The notes under the pieces: generated by a model
Told to the model about the DNA's origin: nothing
Databases searched by the model: none
What the model saw: the letters and a program-made list of their open reading frames with translations, nothing else
Program-made: the position numbers and the translations under genes
Shown: positions 1-9,556 of the stretch, piece after piece
Layout: each line of letters starts with the position of its first letter
Position numbering within the stretch: position 1 is the first letter of the stretch
NCBI RefSeq assembly: GCF_028009165.1
Contig: NC_079243.1
Location: forward strand, 930,001-994,000
Length of the DNA: 64,000 nucleotides
Direction of reading: 5' to 3'
DNA from: Akanthomyces muscarius
Taxonomy: Eukaryota; Ascomycota; Sordariomycetes; Hypocreales; Cordycipitaceae

Positions 1-166
1 TGATAATGTCGACGCCCGGTGGGCCTGTATACTCTTGGTGGTCGCCATCGGATGCGGTTCGAATCTCGCCAGTGGCGGGATCGTAGTACTTGCCACCGAC
101 AACGGGGGTTCGGGCCTCATCATGCCAGCCAGGGCCGTGGAACTCCAATGGGTGACGTGAGTCCAT
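1..166 (-). CDS. Unknown protein, N-terminal 55 codons (cut by window edge)
   Basis: An ATG at 166-164 on the minus strand opens a frame that runs off the left edge. The visible part begins MDSRHPLEFHGPGWHDE and continues with a GGKYYDPATGE stretch and many Gly, Asp and Pro residues. It has no signal peptide or membrane segment. Codon use looks like real coding sequence and no stop interrupts it. I do not recognise the family. The rest of the gene lies outside the window. Confidence 0.5.
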   Translation of the reverse strand, partial: MDSRHPLEFHGPGWHDEARTPVVGGKYYDPATGEIRTASDGDHQEYTGPPGVDII

Positions 167-788
167 GGCCTGTACTTCTTTGTCGGGGAGATTTGTGAGG
201 GAAGATCTGAGATGCAACCATTTAATGGAAGATGTGATGAAAATGGTCTTCTTCTGATGGAAAGTCTTCTTCTGATGGAAAGACGATGAAGAAGGCTGAG
301 AGGCCATGAGAGACTACTTTTATAAGACGATAACACAACAGTGGACCTAAGGTAGGGCGCAGCAACAATAACGGATTGGTAGCGCCTGGCAGCCTGGTAG
401 GAGCATTGCTTACGTGGCGATTTCATTACTACTAACTATTGTTTAGTTTAGGCTGCGCCTCGCTTAGTCCGACATTCGGGACTTCGTCGCTAATGGTGGC
501 CGCTACCTTGATTTCTGTCTTGACGCGTACCTCACGGGCATTCGCTAGGTCTTACTCTACTAGCTGGCGGCACCGACATTAGTCCCGAGAGCGACGAAAA
601 TGAAGATGACAGGGGTACTGAATAAAAGTTCACCGCGGTATATACTGAGACCAGATGTCTTTTGGTTGCTGCTGAGTCGAATAGCAGGAGGACCAAAGCG
701 GGCACCAGGACGGCCGGCGGTTGTAATCTAAACAACTTGCGAGCACTTTGGGATGAGCACTTGAAATAAAGGAAGCTGGTTTAGAAGC
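167..788. other. Intergenic, no gene seen
   Basis: Upstream region of the left-edge gene. It includes a short direct repeat of an ATGGAAAG-type motif near 245-285 (two copies of a cttcttctgatggaaag unit). Only non-ATG short frames are present. Confidence 0.4.
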
Positions 789-1046
789 CTACCGTGTCGT
801 GCGGCGCACCGAGATTCGCAAAGTCGAGCGCGTTTCTTTAGTCATCGTCGCAGAAGCAGTCTGTAATCGGCAGCGTGGCGAATCCAGCACCGTCAGAAAC
901 GGCATCTGGGTCACCGCGCCGCCGCCTAATTCGCCATCATTCTTCACCAAGAAGCGAACCTGGACGCCTGGATTGTCGTAGTCGTACGCCAAGAGCCCGA
1001 TCACGGCCTGAGCCAGAGCTACCAACGCTGCGAGCTGCTGCTTCAT
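789..1046 (-). CDS. Possible small secreted protein (85 aa)
   Basis: The first ATG of this minus-strand frame is at 1046-1044. The product starts MKQQLAALVALAQAVIGLLA, which looks like a signal peptide: one early Lys and then a hydrophobic run. A short region with a GGGA patch follows, ending in a basic tail. The tail looks less natural than an alternative frame, where the same DNA ends in CFCDDD and a stop, so the 3' end may be mis-framed or contain an unrecognised intron. No family is recognised. The 5' side (1050-1160) is A/T-rich, as expected for a promoter. It could also be a chance ORF. Confidence 0.35.
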   Translation of the reverse strand: MKQQLAALVALAQAVIGLLAYDYDNPGVQVRFLVKNDGELGGGAVTQMPFLTVLDSPRCRLQTASATMTKETRSTLRISVRRTTR

Positions 1047-1873
1047 GTTCTTTGTCAATGATAGTGTAAAAAGATAAAAGTTTATACAGGATTAGAAAGG
1101 AGGGTAGAAAAAAGTAAGAAAAAAATAAGAACAGCTTGCTATTAAATACGTCTCCGGGAGAAGAGAAATAAATTGGGCGTGGTCCGCGCAACCTGTTTGC
1201 CGGCTGGGTTGGCCGATGGTCTACGCTGCGCGTGGAATGGTCATATCCATCACGAGTGGGTACGTCGCCCAGACGCCTCTGTAACAAAAATCTATCCATG
1301 GTCAAAGGAAGAAGGGATGAATTTCGACGTCGTCTTCTTTGGGAGAACAGTTTGTTACAGCATCTTCTAATAAAAGATGTGCCGTGGGGTGATCTCCCTT
1401 TGCGGAGCGTTGGCACTGTTTTGGCTGTCACTTGAGGCTCGTCATCGGCGGGCTGTGCAAATACACGCAATCGCCAGTCGTAAAGCCTTAGGTTGGCTAC
1501 TATGAGTCAACGCCGAAATACACACTGTAGCTCAAATGCATGAACTGGTCTCTGACGCTGCCATGAATTAAAGCTTCCTCTTCTTCTCTCTAGTTTTCAA
1601 GCTATTGAGCACGTCAGAAAAAGGATTGAGTCCTGAGCAAATCATCGTTTTAACCCTATTTACCACGACTCACACGGGCGTCGATCTACCATCAGAATTG
1701 AAACATCGGTAAACCCTCGTCTATTATCAGAGAGAAATTGTCCAGTGCCTCGGCCAGAATCCAATACACTCCTTTTCCTTCCCTACTACTTAGGATCCTG
1801 CGAATTCCTACTACTTAGGGTCCTGCGTATCCCTGACCTGGCTGAAGCGACGAGCGCTCGCCCTTCACCCACA
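1047..1873. other. Intergenic, promoter side of the PARP-like gene
   Basis: No convincing gene is present. The frame of the downstream PARP-like gene stays open back to a GTG at 1745 but has no ATG before 1874. The extra 43 codons cover a tandem repeat at 1782-1827 and are not counted as coding. Confidence 0.4.
1782..1827. repeat. Tandem repeat, 2 copies, 25-bp period
   Basis: A 21-bp unit, cctactacttagg(a/g)tcctgcg, is present at 1782-1802 and 1807-1827 with one mismatch. It lies 47 bp upstream of the likely ATG of the PARP-like gene, so it is probably in the promoter or 5' UTR. Confidence 0.7.
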
Positions 1874-3490
1874 ATGGGCTCGACGCTCGATTCTTTTCTC
1901 GAGTCTCTGAAACCTCCTAGTCTCGAATCTTGGTCTGGACAGTACGACGACAATGAAGGCCACGACACACACTGGGAGTTTGACTTTGCGCACATCCGTC
2001 TCAGCCTGACGCTCTCTCACCTCATTGCCAGCGACACCTACCTCATCACCGACGTCACAGTCCGAGACACCAACGCCGCCGTGCGCCGACGAGACCTCGA
2101 TCCTATTCGCCAAGACGTGCGTGCCATCTTTTGCTCCCCTCACGCCGCGGCCCCGGTCCGCCCCATGGAGACGTATATTACCATCCTGCAAGCCCTCGAG
2201 CGCATCGCCGCACACGAAGCTCCAGGTCGGGCCGTCGACTCAGACGAGGAAGCCAGCGGCGGACATACAGCCACCCGCGGTTGGGACGCCGGGTGCATCG
2301 ACACTTGGGATGAAGTCCTCGCAAACCCGTACGGCGTCGACGTGTCCACCATCAAAGACACGGCGCACCACCTGCTCGGGCGCACCCCGGAGCAGCTCGT
2401 CGCGGGCATCTCGGACGAGTTTCGTATTGTGCACATGGAGTCCGTCGTGCGGCCCGACCTTCTCCAGCGATTCATGCACTACCAGCGGTCCCTGCAGGAA
2501 CAGCTGCAGCAAAGCGCGGAGCAGCACAACCTACACAAGTGGATGCCTCCCGGCCGCGACCGGGTGCGGGGTGCCTCGCGACGCGACGATATCGTCAAGG
2601 CGATGATCCGCCCGTGCGTCACCTTTCACGGCACGTCCATTCATTCCGTGCCCAGCATTATCCGCCACGGCTTCGTCAAGCCCGGCCGCCTCGTCGGCGA
2701 CAAGGTTGTCGCCTCGCCCCGCTCCGGCATCGCTTTTAACGACCGCGGCATCTACTCATCGCCCTCGGTCGGCTACGCCCTCTCCTACGCCTCCCCCGGC
2801 CACGGCCTCGAGCAGCAGTGCGTGGCGACGCCGCTCGGCAGCCTGCCCAGCCTGCGGCTCTTTGTTTGTGCCACCATCCTGGGTCGCACCTACACCCCCA
2901 GCGAGCAGCAGCACCAGTGGTGGTATTCGCGCAACAAACCCCTACCCGACGTCCACGGCCCGCTAGCCGAAGGTTTCGACGCCCACTTTGACGGCGGCTA
3001 CGAGTATATTGTCCATCACGAGGCCGCGATGCTGCCATGCTACGTCATCCACCTGGACCTCGGCAGTGACGCCGCGCGCCGCGCGGTTGAGCTCGCGCAG
3101 ACGGACCCCGCGGTGTACCAGGCGCAGGTGTACGCAGCGCGCGTGCGTAGACTGCACCCGAAGCTGGTAGCGGCGCGCGAGGCGGCGATGGCGCCAGGAG
3201 ATAGGAGGAGGGCCAAAGAGGCGCGCAAGGCGGCGGCGTTGAAGTGGTTCTCGTGTGGGTATGGACCGGCATCGGGGACGCGTTTCAAGGTCGAGGAGAT
3301 TGGTGAGGCGTCGGATGACGAGGAGGAGTATGGTGAATGGCAAAAGGACAAACATGCCTACCTGGCCACGGATAAGGAGGGAATTTGGCTTGAGGCTCAA
3401 GGGTCGGAAACACATGCCGTCTTTGGAGAGGATGACGAGACGGGCAAGAAGGGTTTGTTTCTGGATGGATATCAGCATGCACTATCTTGA
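1874..3490 (+). CDS. PARP-like ADP-ribosyltransferase (538 aa)
   Basis: Single-exon protein. The start is the first ATG (cacaATGggc) of an open frame that extends upstream without another ATG. The C-terminal half carries a PARP-type ADP-ribosyltransferase fold. TFHGTS places a NAD-binding His at about residue 252. GIYSSPSVGYALSYA supplies the conserved Tyr at about 294 and the helix after it. GGYEYIVHH places a Glu at about 377, in the position of the catalytic Glu of the PARP-1 NEYIVY motif. The H-Y-E triad therefore looks intact, so NAD-dependent ADP-ribosylation is expected; whether mono or poly is not visible. The N-terminal 240 residues match no domain I know. The C-terminus is a basic, then acidic tail without an obvious ubiquitin-conjugating domain, which some fungal PARP-like proteins carry. 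Target unknown. Confidence 0.82.
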   Translation: MGSTLDSFLESLKPPSLESWSGQYDDNEGHDTHWEFDFAHIRLSLTLSHLIASDTYLITDVTVRDTNAAVRRRDLDPIRQDVRAIFCSPHAAAPVRPMETYITILQALERIAAHEAPGRAVDSDEEASGGHTATRGWDAGCIDTWDEVLANPYGVDVSTIKDTAHHLLGRTPEQLVAGISDEFRIVHMESVVRPDLLQRFMHYQRSLQEQLQQSAEQHNLHKWMPPGRDRVRGASRRDDIVKAMIRPCVTFHGTSIHSVPSIIRHGFVKPGRLVGDKVVASPRSGIAFNDRGIYSSPSVGYALSYASPGHGLEQQCVATPLGSLPSLRLFVCATILGRTYTPSEQQHQWWYSRNKPLPDVHGPLAEGFDAHFDGGYEYIVHHEAAMLPCYVIHLDLGSDAARRAVELAQTDPAVYQAQVYAARVRRLHPKLVAAREAAMAPGDRRRAKEARKAAALKWFSCGYGPASGTRFKVEEIGEASDDEEEYGEWQKDKHAYLATDKEGIWLEAQGSETHAVFGEDDETGKKGLFLDGYQHALS

Positions 3491-3889
3491 GACTAGGCAT
3501 CACAGCCCATTGCCGGGCCTTTTATGCGACGTAAAGTTGGGGTACTAAAAGCCGATATAATGGAGCGCTTTCATCAACACGCGGCCGCCGTAGTTGCGTT
3601 ACACGACTGTGTTCATCAGGCAGAGAACAAACTTATCACGCGCTGGAAAGTAGATGCACTAAATAACGGCGTCGCTTAGGCGCGAACTATTTGTCACTAA
3701 ACTCTTCAGACAGTCAAGCACATCGCCGCATGCAGTGCACGGAACATCTTCAACCTGATTTATCTCAGTATACTTGTTCAAATTTATTTATTTCTGTATA
3801 TTGTTTAGTGCTTCACCAGCTCATCTCCCCACTTGCACCGCTTAAAAAAGAAAAGGCCCAGCCGCCTAAGGCACCTGTTGCTTAGCGTG
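3491..3889. other. Intergenic, nothing recognised
   Basis: 3' flank of the PARP-like gene. No gene, repeat or RNA is seen. Confidence 0.4.
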
Positions 3890-4308
3890 ATGGCCTGTGA
3901 AACACCACTAATCGCTGCTCGATTTCAGCTGTCACATCGCACAGCCTCTGAAGAGCCAGAGGCGTCTGTGGGTCCGATTTACTTCAATGGTAGCTTGGCA
4001 CGGTACAACTGGCGCCGAATTGAGGATGACCTCGAGGCCATCAGCAAAAGTCTCCGGCCGGCCTGACATGGATATCAGACGGCACCGGGCTTGGCGCAGT
4101 TAACACTCTTTCAGTCTCCATTCGTGGCTATGGTCTCTAGGGGGCACTCGATGAGGCTGTGCCTGGCAAGTGGGTGACAAAAAAAGACCTTTGGTGCACT
4201 TCCAGACCTATCACAGAAAATAGTGTGTTTATAATGGATGCAGCTGTTTCAAAATACGAAAATTTTCAATATTCTTTGATTGATCCCACATATAGCGAGC
4301 TTCTATAG
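3890..4308 (+). pseudogene. Decayed ORF of unknown family
   Basis: An ATG at 3890 opens a coding-like frame (MACETPLIAARF...) that runs into a stop just after DDLEAISKSLRPA. In the next frame the sequence continues naturally with AGLTWISDGTGLG and later DLWCTSRPITENSVF, down to a TAG at 4306-4308. That second frame is broken by one TAG after SIRGYG. The pattern suggests one frameshift and one nonsense mutation in a former gene of about 140 codons, perhaps part of a longer one. I do not recognise the family. It could be chance, but the length and composition of both segments argue for a relic. Confidence 0.35.
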
Positions 4309-4714
4309 AACATCAAGTAAATGTGGTGGAGGGAGTGCTGGTAGGTAAGGTGAACTTTCTTTCATGTGTCCGCCGATGTACCGGTACTGGTCAGGCCAAC
4401 TAAGTATACTAGGGAAGTAGCGGTGGAGGGCCTTGCGGCAGGTCTGCCACTAATATTGGGGGGGGGGGCAATTACTGAAGAATAATGGTTTGCCTTTGGG
4501 GGGGTAGACGTCATTGTCCCGTCAAACTCATGATTAGTTACGGCTTAGGTTTGTGCTGCGGCAAACTAGGAGCGAGACTTTGGCAATCCACTCTTTCCCA
4601 CCAACTCCAGCCAGAGGGGTCAGTCTTTATTAATTGTGACTGTTCCCCCCTAACCCAAAATCAAGTCCATTTAATATCATCATTCTTCGCCAGATAAGCT
4701 GTGCATATTCCCTC
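4309..4714. other. Intergenic, G-run only
   Basis: No gene seen. It contains a run of ten G at about 4458-4467 and a second short G run near 4499. Confidence 0.35.
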
Positions 4715-4924
4715 ATGTCTTGCAATTCTGAAACCGAAAAGACCACCAATCCGGAGTCCGCCCAGCAAGGCGATCCTCGCTCCCCAAGCCCAGAAGAGAC
4801 TCCCGATGTCGTCCCTTCACGCACGCTCACTGCCGAAGAGGCGGCGCAGGACTACCAGATGCAACTCGCGCTTCTCGCAGAGCAAAATGCATTATATCAA
4901 GCCGAACAAGCAAAGCAACCTTGA
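4715..4924 (+). CDS. Small hydrophilic protein (69 aa)
   Basis: ATG-started ORF. It has a Ser/Pro/Glu-rich N-terminal half (SPSPEETPD) and a C-terminal helix reading DYQMQLALLAEQN. From memory, a DYQMQLMLLEQQN-type helix is a recurrent short motif in Pezizomycotina proteins, often near the end of low-complexity tails, which makes this frame more credible than the overlapping 4701-5111 frame. No enzyme domain, signal peptide or membrane segment is present. It could be an exon of a larger gene or a relic. Confidence 0.35.
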   Translation: MSCNSETEKTTNPESAQQGDPRSPSPEETPDVVPSRTLTAEEAAQDYQMQLALLAEQNALYQAEQAKQP

Positions 4925-5730
4925 CAGTGAGGAGGTACAGCGTCTCGCTCCTCAGAAATACGCGCTGGTAGAAATAGATGGCTGGGTTTTGATGGTTTCA
5001 GACACGACCGCTGGTAGTCGTAGCCCTCGGAGTTTGGCTAAGGGCGAAAATTATCGGTATCACTCTCGAGGCGTAGCGATGTGCCTTGACAATGGGGTGA
5101 GACCTTACTAGGACAGCCATCCGAAGGTTACCGAGATGCAAGGACTTAAGGGTAGAGTACCTGCTGTATGGTATTACAAAATATTGAAACATATATTTAT
5201 TGAGTCCTAAGTGTCTAGAGACGAATAGATGTTGCTACGCGCTACTCACCTCTCGTCAGAGAAAGGCTTTTGTCACTCTCCATCAACATCTCTGGCGCCA
5301 CACCAAAGACGATCGCCAAGCCATAGACGAGTAGCTTCAAGCTTGACTTACTTTCTAACAAACAAACCTACTGTGACTTAGATTTAAGCCATCGTTACAC
5401 AATGGTGCCGGGTCTCGGAAACGGGTCAAACCGCTGGAAGCTATAATCGGCGGATGAAAGGCGAGGAAATACGAACACAAAGAGAATGCATTCATTTCCT
5501 ACTTTACGAAGACCATGTAGCCCATGCAATTCAATATATTCTGTCATGTATGGTAGAATTAATGCCACGAGTGATAGGATCTGTCAGCTGAATAGAATAT
5601 ACTTATATACTGAGACAGCCTGAAAAATAGGCCTAATACAGTATAGTAACTAGAACTTGAGTCTTATTGAACCTAGCTATATCTATAAGCCGCCTCCTAA
5701 CTAGTCCCTGTTACTTTCCTGCCCGTGACA
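4925..5730. other. Intergenic, nothing recognised
   Basis: Only short non-ATG frames. No repeat or RNA gene is seen. The stretch 5540-5700 is moderately A/T-rich. Confidence 0.35.
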
Positions 5731-6195
5731 CTAAGAGTCGTTCAGAATAGTGTTGTGGCTAGGGAGACCTCTTTCTAGGTACTTCTGTTCCTCTTCTGAA
5801 CACCCACGGATAGAGAATATCACATGTCGCGGCGCCGCTTTTATTTCGACGGTTGTGCTAAGCGTTTGAAGAAGACGAACGATATGACGCAACTCCATTT
5901 TCTGAGGCGTTCTCATGTCGAATTGAAGATGGCGTAGAGTATGCCCGTGAGAAATTAGCCGGAATGCGTTACGCCATTCATCAACCAAATCTTTCAAGTT
6001 CGGGCAGTCTGGTCCATCTATACCTCCGTTAAGTTCTGTTTCTGTTAGGGCCTTCTCATATAGAGGGCTCATCACGCAGACACAAACATGGGTCGGAAAA
6101 GTCGACGCCGTGTTGTTTGATGTTCCTGAAACCGCACTTGATAAAGATGGCGGGTCTCTAAACACAACAAAGACATCGTCTTGACAGTCATCCAT
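5731..6195 (-). CDS. Unknown protein (154 aa)
   Basis: The first ATG of the frame is at 6195-6193; the 44 codons upstream lack an ATG. The product begins MDDCQDDVFVVFRDPPSL, has a central LVDEWRNAFRLISHGHTL segment and ends SEEEQKYLERGLPSHN. It looks like a soluble, single-exon fungal protein with no signal peptide or membrane segment. I do not recognise the family. It stands alone, with no close neighbour on either side. Confidence 0.6.
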   Translation of the reverse strand: MDDCQDDVFVVFRDPPSLSSAVSGTSNNTASTFPTHVCVCVMSPLYEKALTETELNGGIDGPDCPNLKDLVDEWRNAFRLISHGHTLRHLQFDMRTPQKMELRHIVRLLQTLSTTVEIKAAPRHVIFSIRGCSEEEQKYLERGLPSHNTILNDS

Positions 6196-7012
6196 TATGT
6201 AGAAGAATACACGAGCTGGATTAGTAGAGTAAAATGTTAGAAGTGACGCGTTAGTCTGCAAGCTTCTTAATGGAAGTGGTAGAAATGGCAGGGGGTATAT
6301 GGAAGAGAGAGGAGGGAAGAGAGTCAAAGAGAGTACTTCTGATTTCTAAATCGCCGACCAAAGACTATATATTATAGGTACTCCATCTAAGCCTCTTACC
6401 CCGCATCTGCCGTCCCGTGCGCACGTGTCAGACGGCTGTTAGTGGTGGCGTTCTTATAGGCACACTAACCCGCGGTTTTAATAGCTATACGCTAGCAAGA
6501 CCCAGCAGCCCTAAAAAGGAAAACTCTACGGAGTAGGGTTACTCTATTCCTCTTAAGCCACGGGTCTCGACACAAAAACGCCCTCTAGCTCAAGATATGC
6601 TATTAGCCATAATTCAAGCGGCGCTCACATTCTATAGAAGCGTCCACGATATTCTTTATATAAAAATCTATATGAGTTTCGCAATAGCGACAGAAGAACA
6701 ATCCAATTTTGTTAATAGCAAAGGCGGAGGTCAAGAAGGATGGATCCATTCGTCTCAAGTTACTTGTCCAGTCTGTAGCGTGGCCGTGAGCACAAGCAAC
6801 CAGAATTATGCAATGCGAATACGCGTCCTTATGACCCCTTTATTTGTCGCCTAGTGTCACTACCAAAGGACAGGAATAAGTGCCGAATCCATGTAAGCCA
6901 AAACTTCATCACTGCGTGTTAATTCGACTTGGTAGATAGATGTGCAGTAGCTAGCTAGCCAGCATGGGAAACGTAGGCAACCGGGCCAGGCAAACTTAGG
7001 CGCTATAGAACA
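6196..7012. other. Intergenic, nothing recognised
   Basis: Promoter side of the 5731-6195 gene and the 3' side of the next gene. A frame at 6597-6854 has no supporting features. Confidence 0.35.
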
Positions 7013-7816
7013 CTATAAAGAGCCCTCGGGCCACTTATATTCCGGCCAAGGGAACCCTGGATCATACTTTTGCTGAAGTACCACACTGCCCTTTGGAAAC
7101 GTCTTCTGCGAGCCGTCAGGCAGCTCCACTGGCTCCGCCTCTGTAATCCAAGTCCACGATGCGAGCAAGCCGGCAGCCTGGGCGACTTCGTCTTTGAGCT
7201 TCCCAACCTTATCTGGTCGCGGAGAAAATTTCTTGAGCTGTGCCCGGTCCCGGGTCTCCTCGAACTCCCCTGGCTCGGCTGTGACTTCCACGTCTTGGAA
7301 CCTCTGCTGCTCCTTCATGTCCATCCCACCGCAGTCGCTCACCTCGAGCTGCACGAAGTCGTTCTTCAGCGGCCCTTCGACCCCGGCGTTTGCAAGGTCC
7401 TCGTCGATGCCAATATTGGCGATCTCGTAGTTGATCTGGGTCAAGGCCAGGCACTCCGTCTTGACGAGGATCTTCATGACCACGTCTGTGCTCTCCGCCT
7501 CTCCGGCCTCCACCCCGTCCTCATCGGCAAAGCTGTCCACGTACCAGACCGCATGCCTCTTCACAGCGTCCTCGTCGATGACGACAAATGCATCTTCCTG
7601 GCCCGCTTCGTTCTCTTTGGCGCGCATGTACTGGTGGGATTTGCCGATGTAGTCGGCCGGTGGATGGATGATCTTGAGCTCAAGTAGTGGGCAGAAGCGG
7701 GAGCAGGCACCAACTTCGAATTCTGCTTTGACGTCTGCGAGCTCCTTGTCGGTGAGAGGGGCGACGAGATATGCTGTGAGACATGTCACCTCGGCGTGAG
7801 GCTCAATGAATACCAT
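7013..7816 (-). CDS. Unknown soluble protein (267 aa)
   Basis: Intact single-exon ORF from an ATG at 7816-7814. It has a mixed alpha/beta composition with EDAFVVIDEDAVKRHAVWYVD near residues 75-95, an acidic middle, and a Trp-rich end (PGFPWPEYKWPEGSL). There is no signal peptide, membrane helix or recognised catalytic motif. GC-rich third positions and an uninterrupted 267 codons make it very likely real. I do not recognise the family and give no function. The 5' flank from 7817 is A/T-rich. Confidence 0.75.
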   Translation of the reverse strand: MVFIEPHAEVTCLTAYLVAPLTDKELADVKAEFEVGACSRFCPLLELKIIHPPADYIGKSHQYMRAKENEAGQEDAFVVIDEDAVKRHAVWYVDSFADEDGVEAGEAESTDVVMKILVKTECLALTQINYEIANIGIDEDLANAGVEGPLKNDFVQLEVSDCGGMDMKEQQRFQDVEVTAEPGEFEETRDRAQLKKFSPRPDKVGKLKDEVAQAAGLLASWTWITEAEPVELPDGSQKTFPKGSVVLQQKYDPGFPWPEYKWPEGSL

Positions 7817-8644
7817 GGTGATGAGTTGGTGTCGGTGCAGCTCACAATATGATATAGTATAGACCTAAATGGCTACAGAAATGGAACGGTCTTCCAGGCT
7901 TCTTATACCTCCTATCCAATTCTACCAGAAGCGATTAGCTACGAACTAAGTCTTCCCCACGGCCGGTGACCGGTTATTAGCTGCAATACACCTATGTAGG
8001 GCGGGGACATGCGTTCAATGGCTACAGTCAGTCCACAGGTGGCACTACCGACCGTGAGCTATTGTGAATTATGACTCACAAACTTACCGGGCAACTTTCT
8101 GTAAGATTAGCCGCAAGCTACACGATGACTTGACAATAATATATTAGATTGAAGGTACGCGACGGGGTTTGCATAATTAATTAGCCGCTTACTTGCCTTT
8201 GTGTTCATGACCCTGTTGTTAGCAACCCTCTTACTACTGGTAATCACTAAACGTCGAGCCGCTCAGACAACGAGCAGACTATAAGCACCAGAATCGATAG
8301 AACATCAGAGTGGATCGCCAAGATTTCACAAGCATCGTAGCATCGCCTCGTAGTGTGACAAGATTTTTCTCGCCCACTTTTCTGCCTTTGATCTTCTTGA
8401 AAGGGTATGGAGCATGTAAGGTGTAATTTCTAGCACTGAGCCTTGATGCTGCTAGCAGGGCAGCTCGCTTTAGGCTTTAGGCTAGCCCGTAACGTCTTGA
8501 TAAGCATGGCCACCATCCCTGCTAGACTAGGGCGGTAGTAGGTTAGTTTTGCTTGTCGAACTACTGAGACGCTACTCTGCTGCGCCCCGAGTCGTCGTCA
8601 CCCTTTAGAATGCTAGCTATCCATTTCTAGCAGTTAGGGCTGGT
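7817..8644. other. Intergenic, nothing recognised
   Basis: No gene seen. The frame of the M20 relic can be followed upstream to about 8607 without a stop, but recognisable sequence starts near 8645. Confidence 0.35.
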
Positions 8645-9376
8645 ACCATAGGCACCAGGCCAGGCCGAGTCCTTGGCTTTCTTGACTCACTGGATGTCCG
8701 TGTTTATGGCAAGGGAACTCACTCGTCGACGCCAGAGCTAGGCATCAACCCTATCTTGACGGCATGTTGCATCATATCGCGCCTGCAGATGGTCGTGGCC
8801 AGGGAGATTGACTTCAAGGGGCCGTGTGCCGTTACCTGTGGCTACCTCCACGGCGGAACAGACGCAAGCATAATACCCGCGTTTGTCGACTTCAAAGTGG
8901 ACATTCGCTCCTTTGACCAGGGCATGCAAAACACTGCGGTCAAGGCAGTCAACCGCATTATTGAAGGGGAATGCCAGGCCGCAGACTCTCCCAGAGCTCC
9001 TCGGATCTTGACTTCTGCCCGCTGCCCACCAATTGACAATGATGCAGAAGCTACTGCAAAGTTTGCCAGTGCTTTGCGCAGCTTTTCCAAGGACGAAGAT
9101 CCAGGCAAGGTTGCCAAAATGGACATGGACATCACTGCAGATGATTTTGTACTACTGGCACACCCGCCAGGCGAGAAGCCGATCCCATACATCTACTGGA
9201 ATTTTGGTGTGACCCCAAGAGACGAGTATGACCGAGCTGAAAAGGACGGCTCGGTCAAAGATTTGCCTTTCAATCATAACCCAAAGTTTGCAGCTGAGAT
9301 TGAACCGTCCCTTCTAGCGGGGATTGAAGGATTGGCAATTGCCTCGGTCACATTTTTCGAGTCTGGAGTAGTTTAA
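8645..9376 (+). pseudogene. M20-family amidohydrolase, C-terminal fragment
   Basis: The translation matches the dimerisation (lid) domain and C-terminal part of M20 metallopeptidases/amidohydrolases: DVRVYGKGTHSSTPELGINP near the start, then GYLHGGTDASIIPAFVDFKV, and a C-terminal GLAIASVTFFESG. The family's N-terminal metal-binding half, with the usual HxD and Glu-Glu motifs, is absent. No ATG or splice site in the 600 bp upstream restores it. The remaining frame has no internal stop. It is therefore a 5'-truncated relic without a catalytic centre. It is the first of four decayed genes in a row (8.6-13.9 kb). A separate small lid-only gene is a less likely reading. Confidence 0.8.
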
Positions 9377-9556
9377 GTGAGGCATATAGATGCATGAAGG
9401 CAGACATGCAAATCTTCAAGTATACGAGTTTTTGACGAAAGGTCTGATATTTTCCGCGAACCAGTCATTGAATGCTTGCGCCTGTGACTACTCCTCGACT
9501 GGGCACTACTGAGGCCCAGTAGTTAGGTGGTCCTGATATGCAGATGCATGCATCTA

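Noticed and set aside
937..1470. 177-codon minus-strand frame
   Set aside because: Crosses A/T-rich promoter-like sequence, overlaps the better small secreted-protein frame and has no coding character.
1745..1873. N-terminal extension of the PARP-like protein
   Set aside because: Starts with GTG, contains a tandem repeat and precedes a good ATG context at 1874.
4701..5111. 136-codon plus-strand frame
   Set aside because: Overlaps the 4715-4924 frame, which has the more natural composition; low-complexity basic translation.
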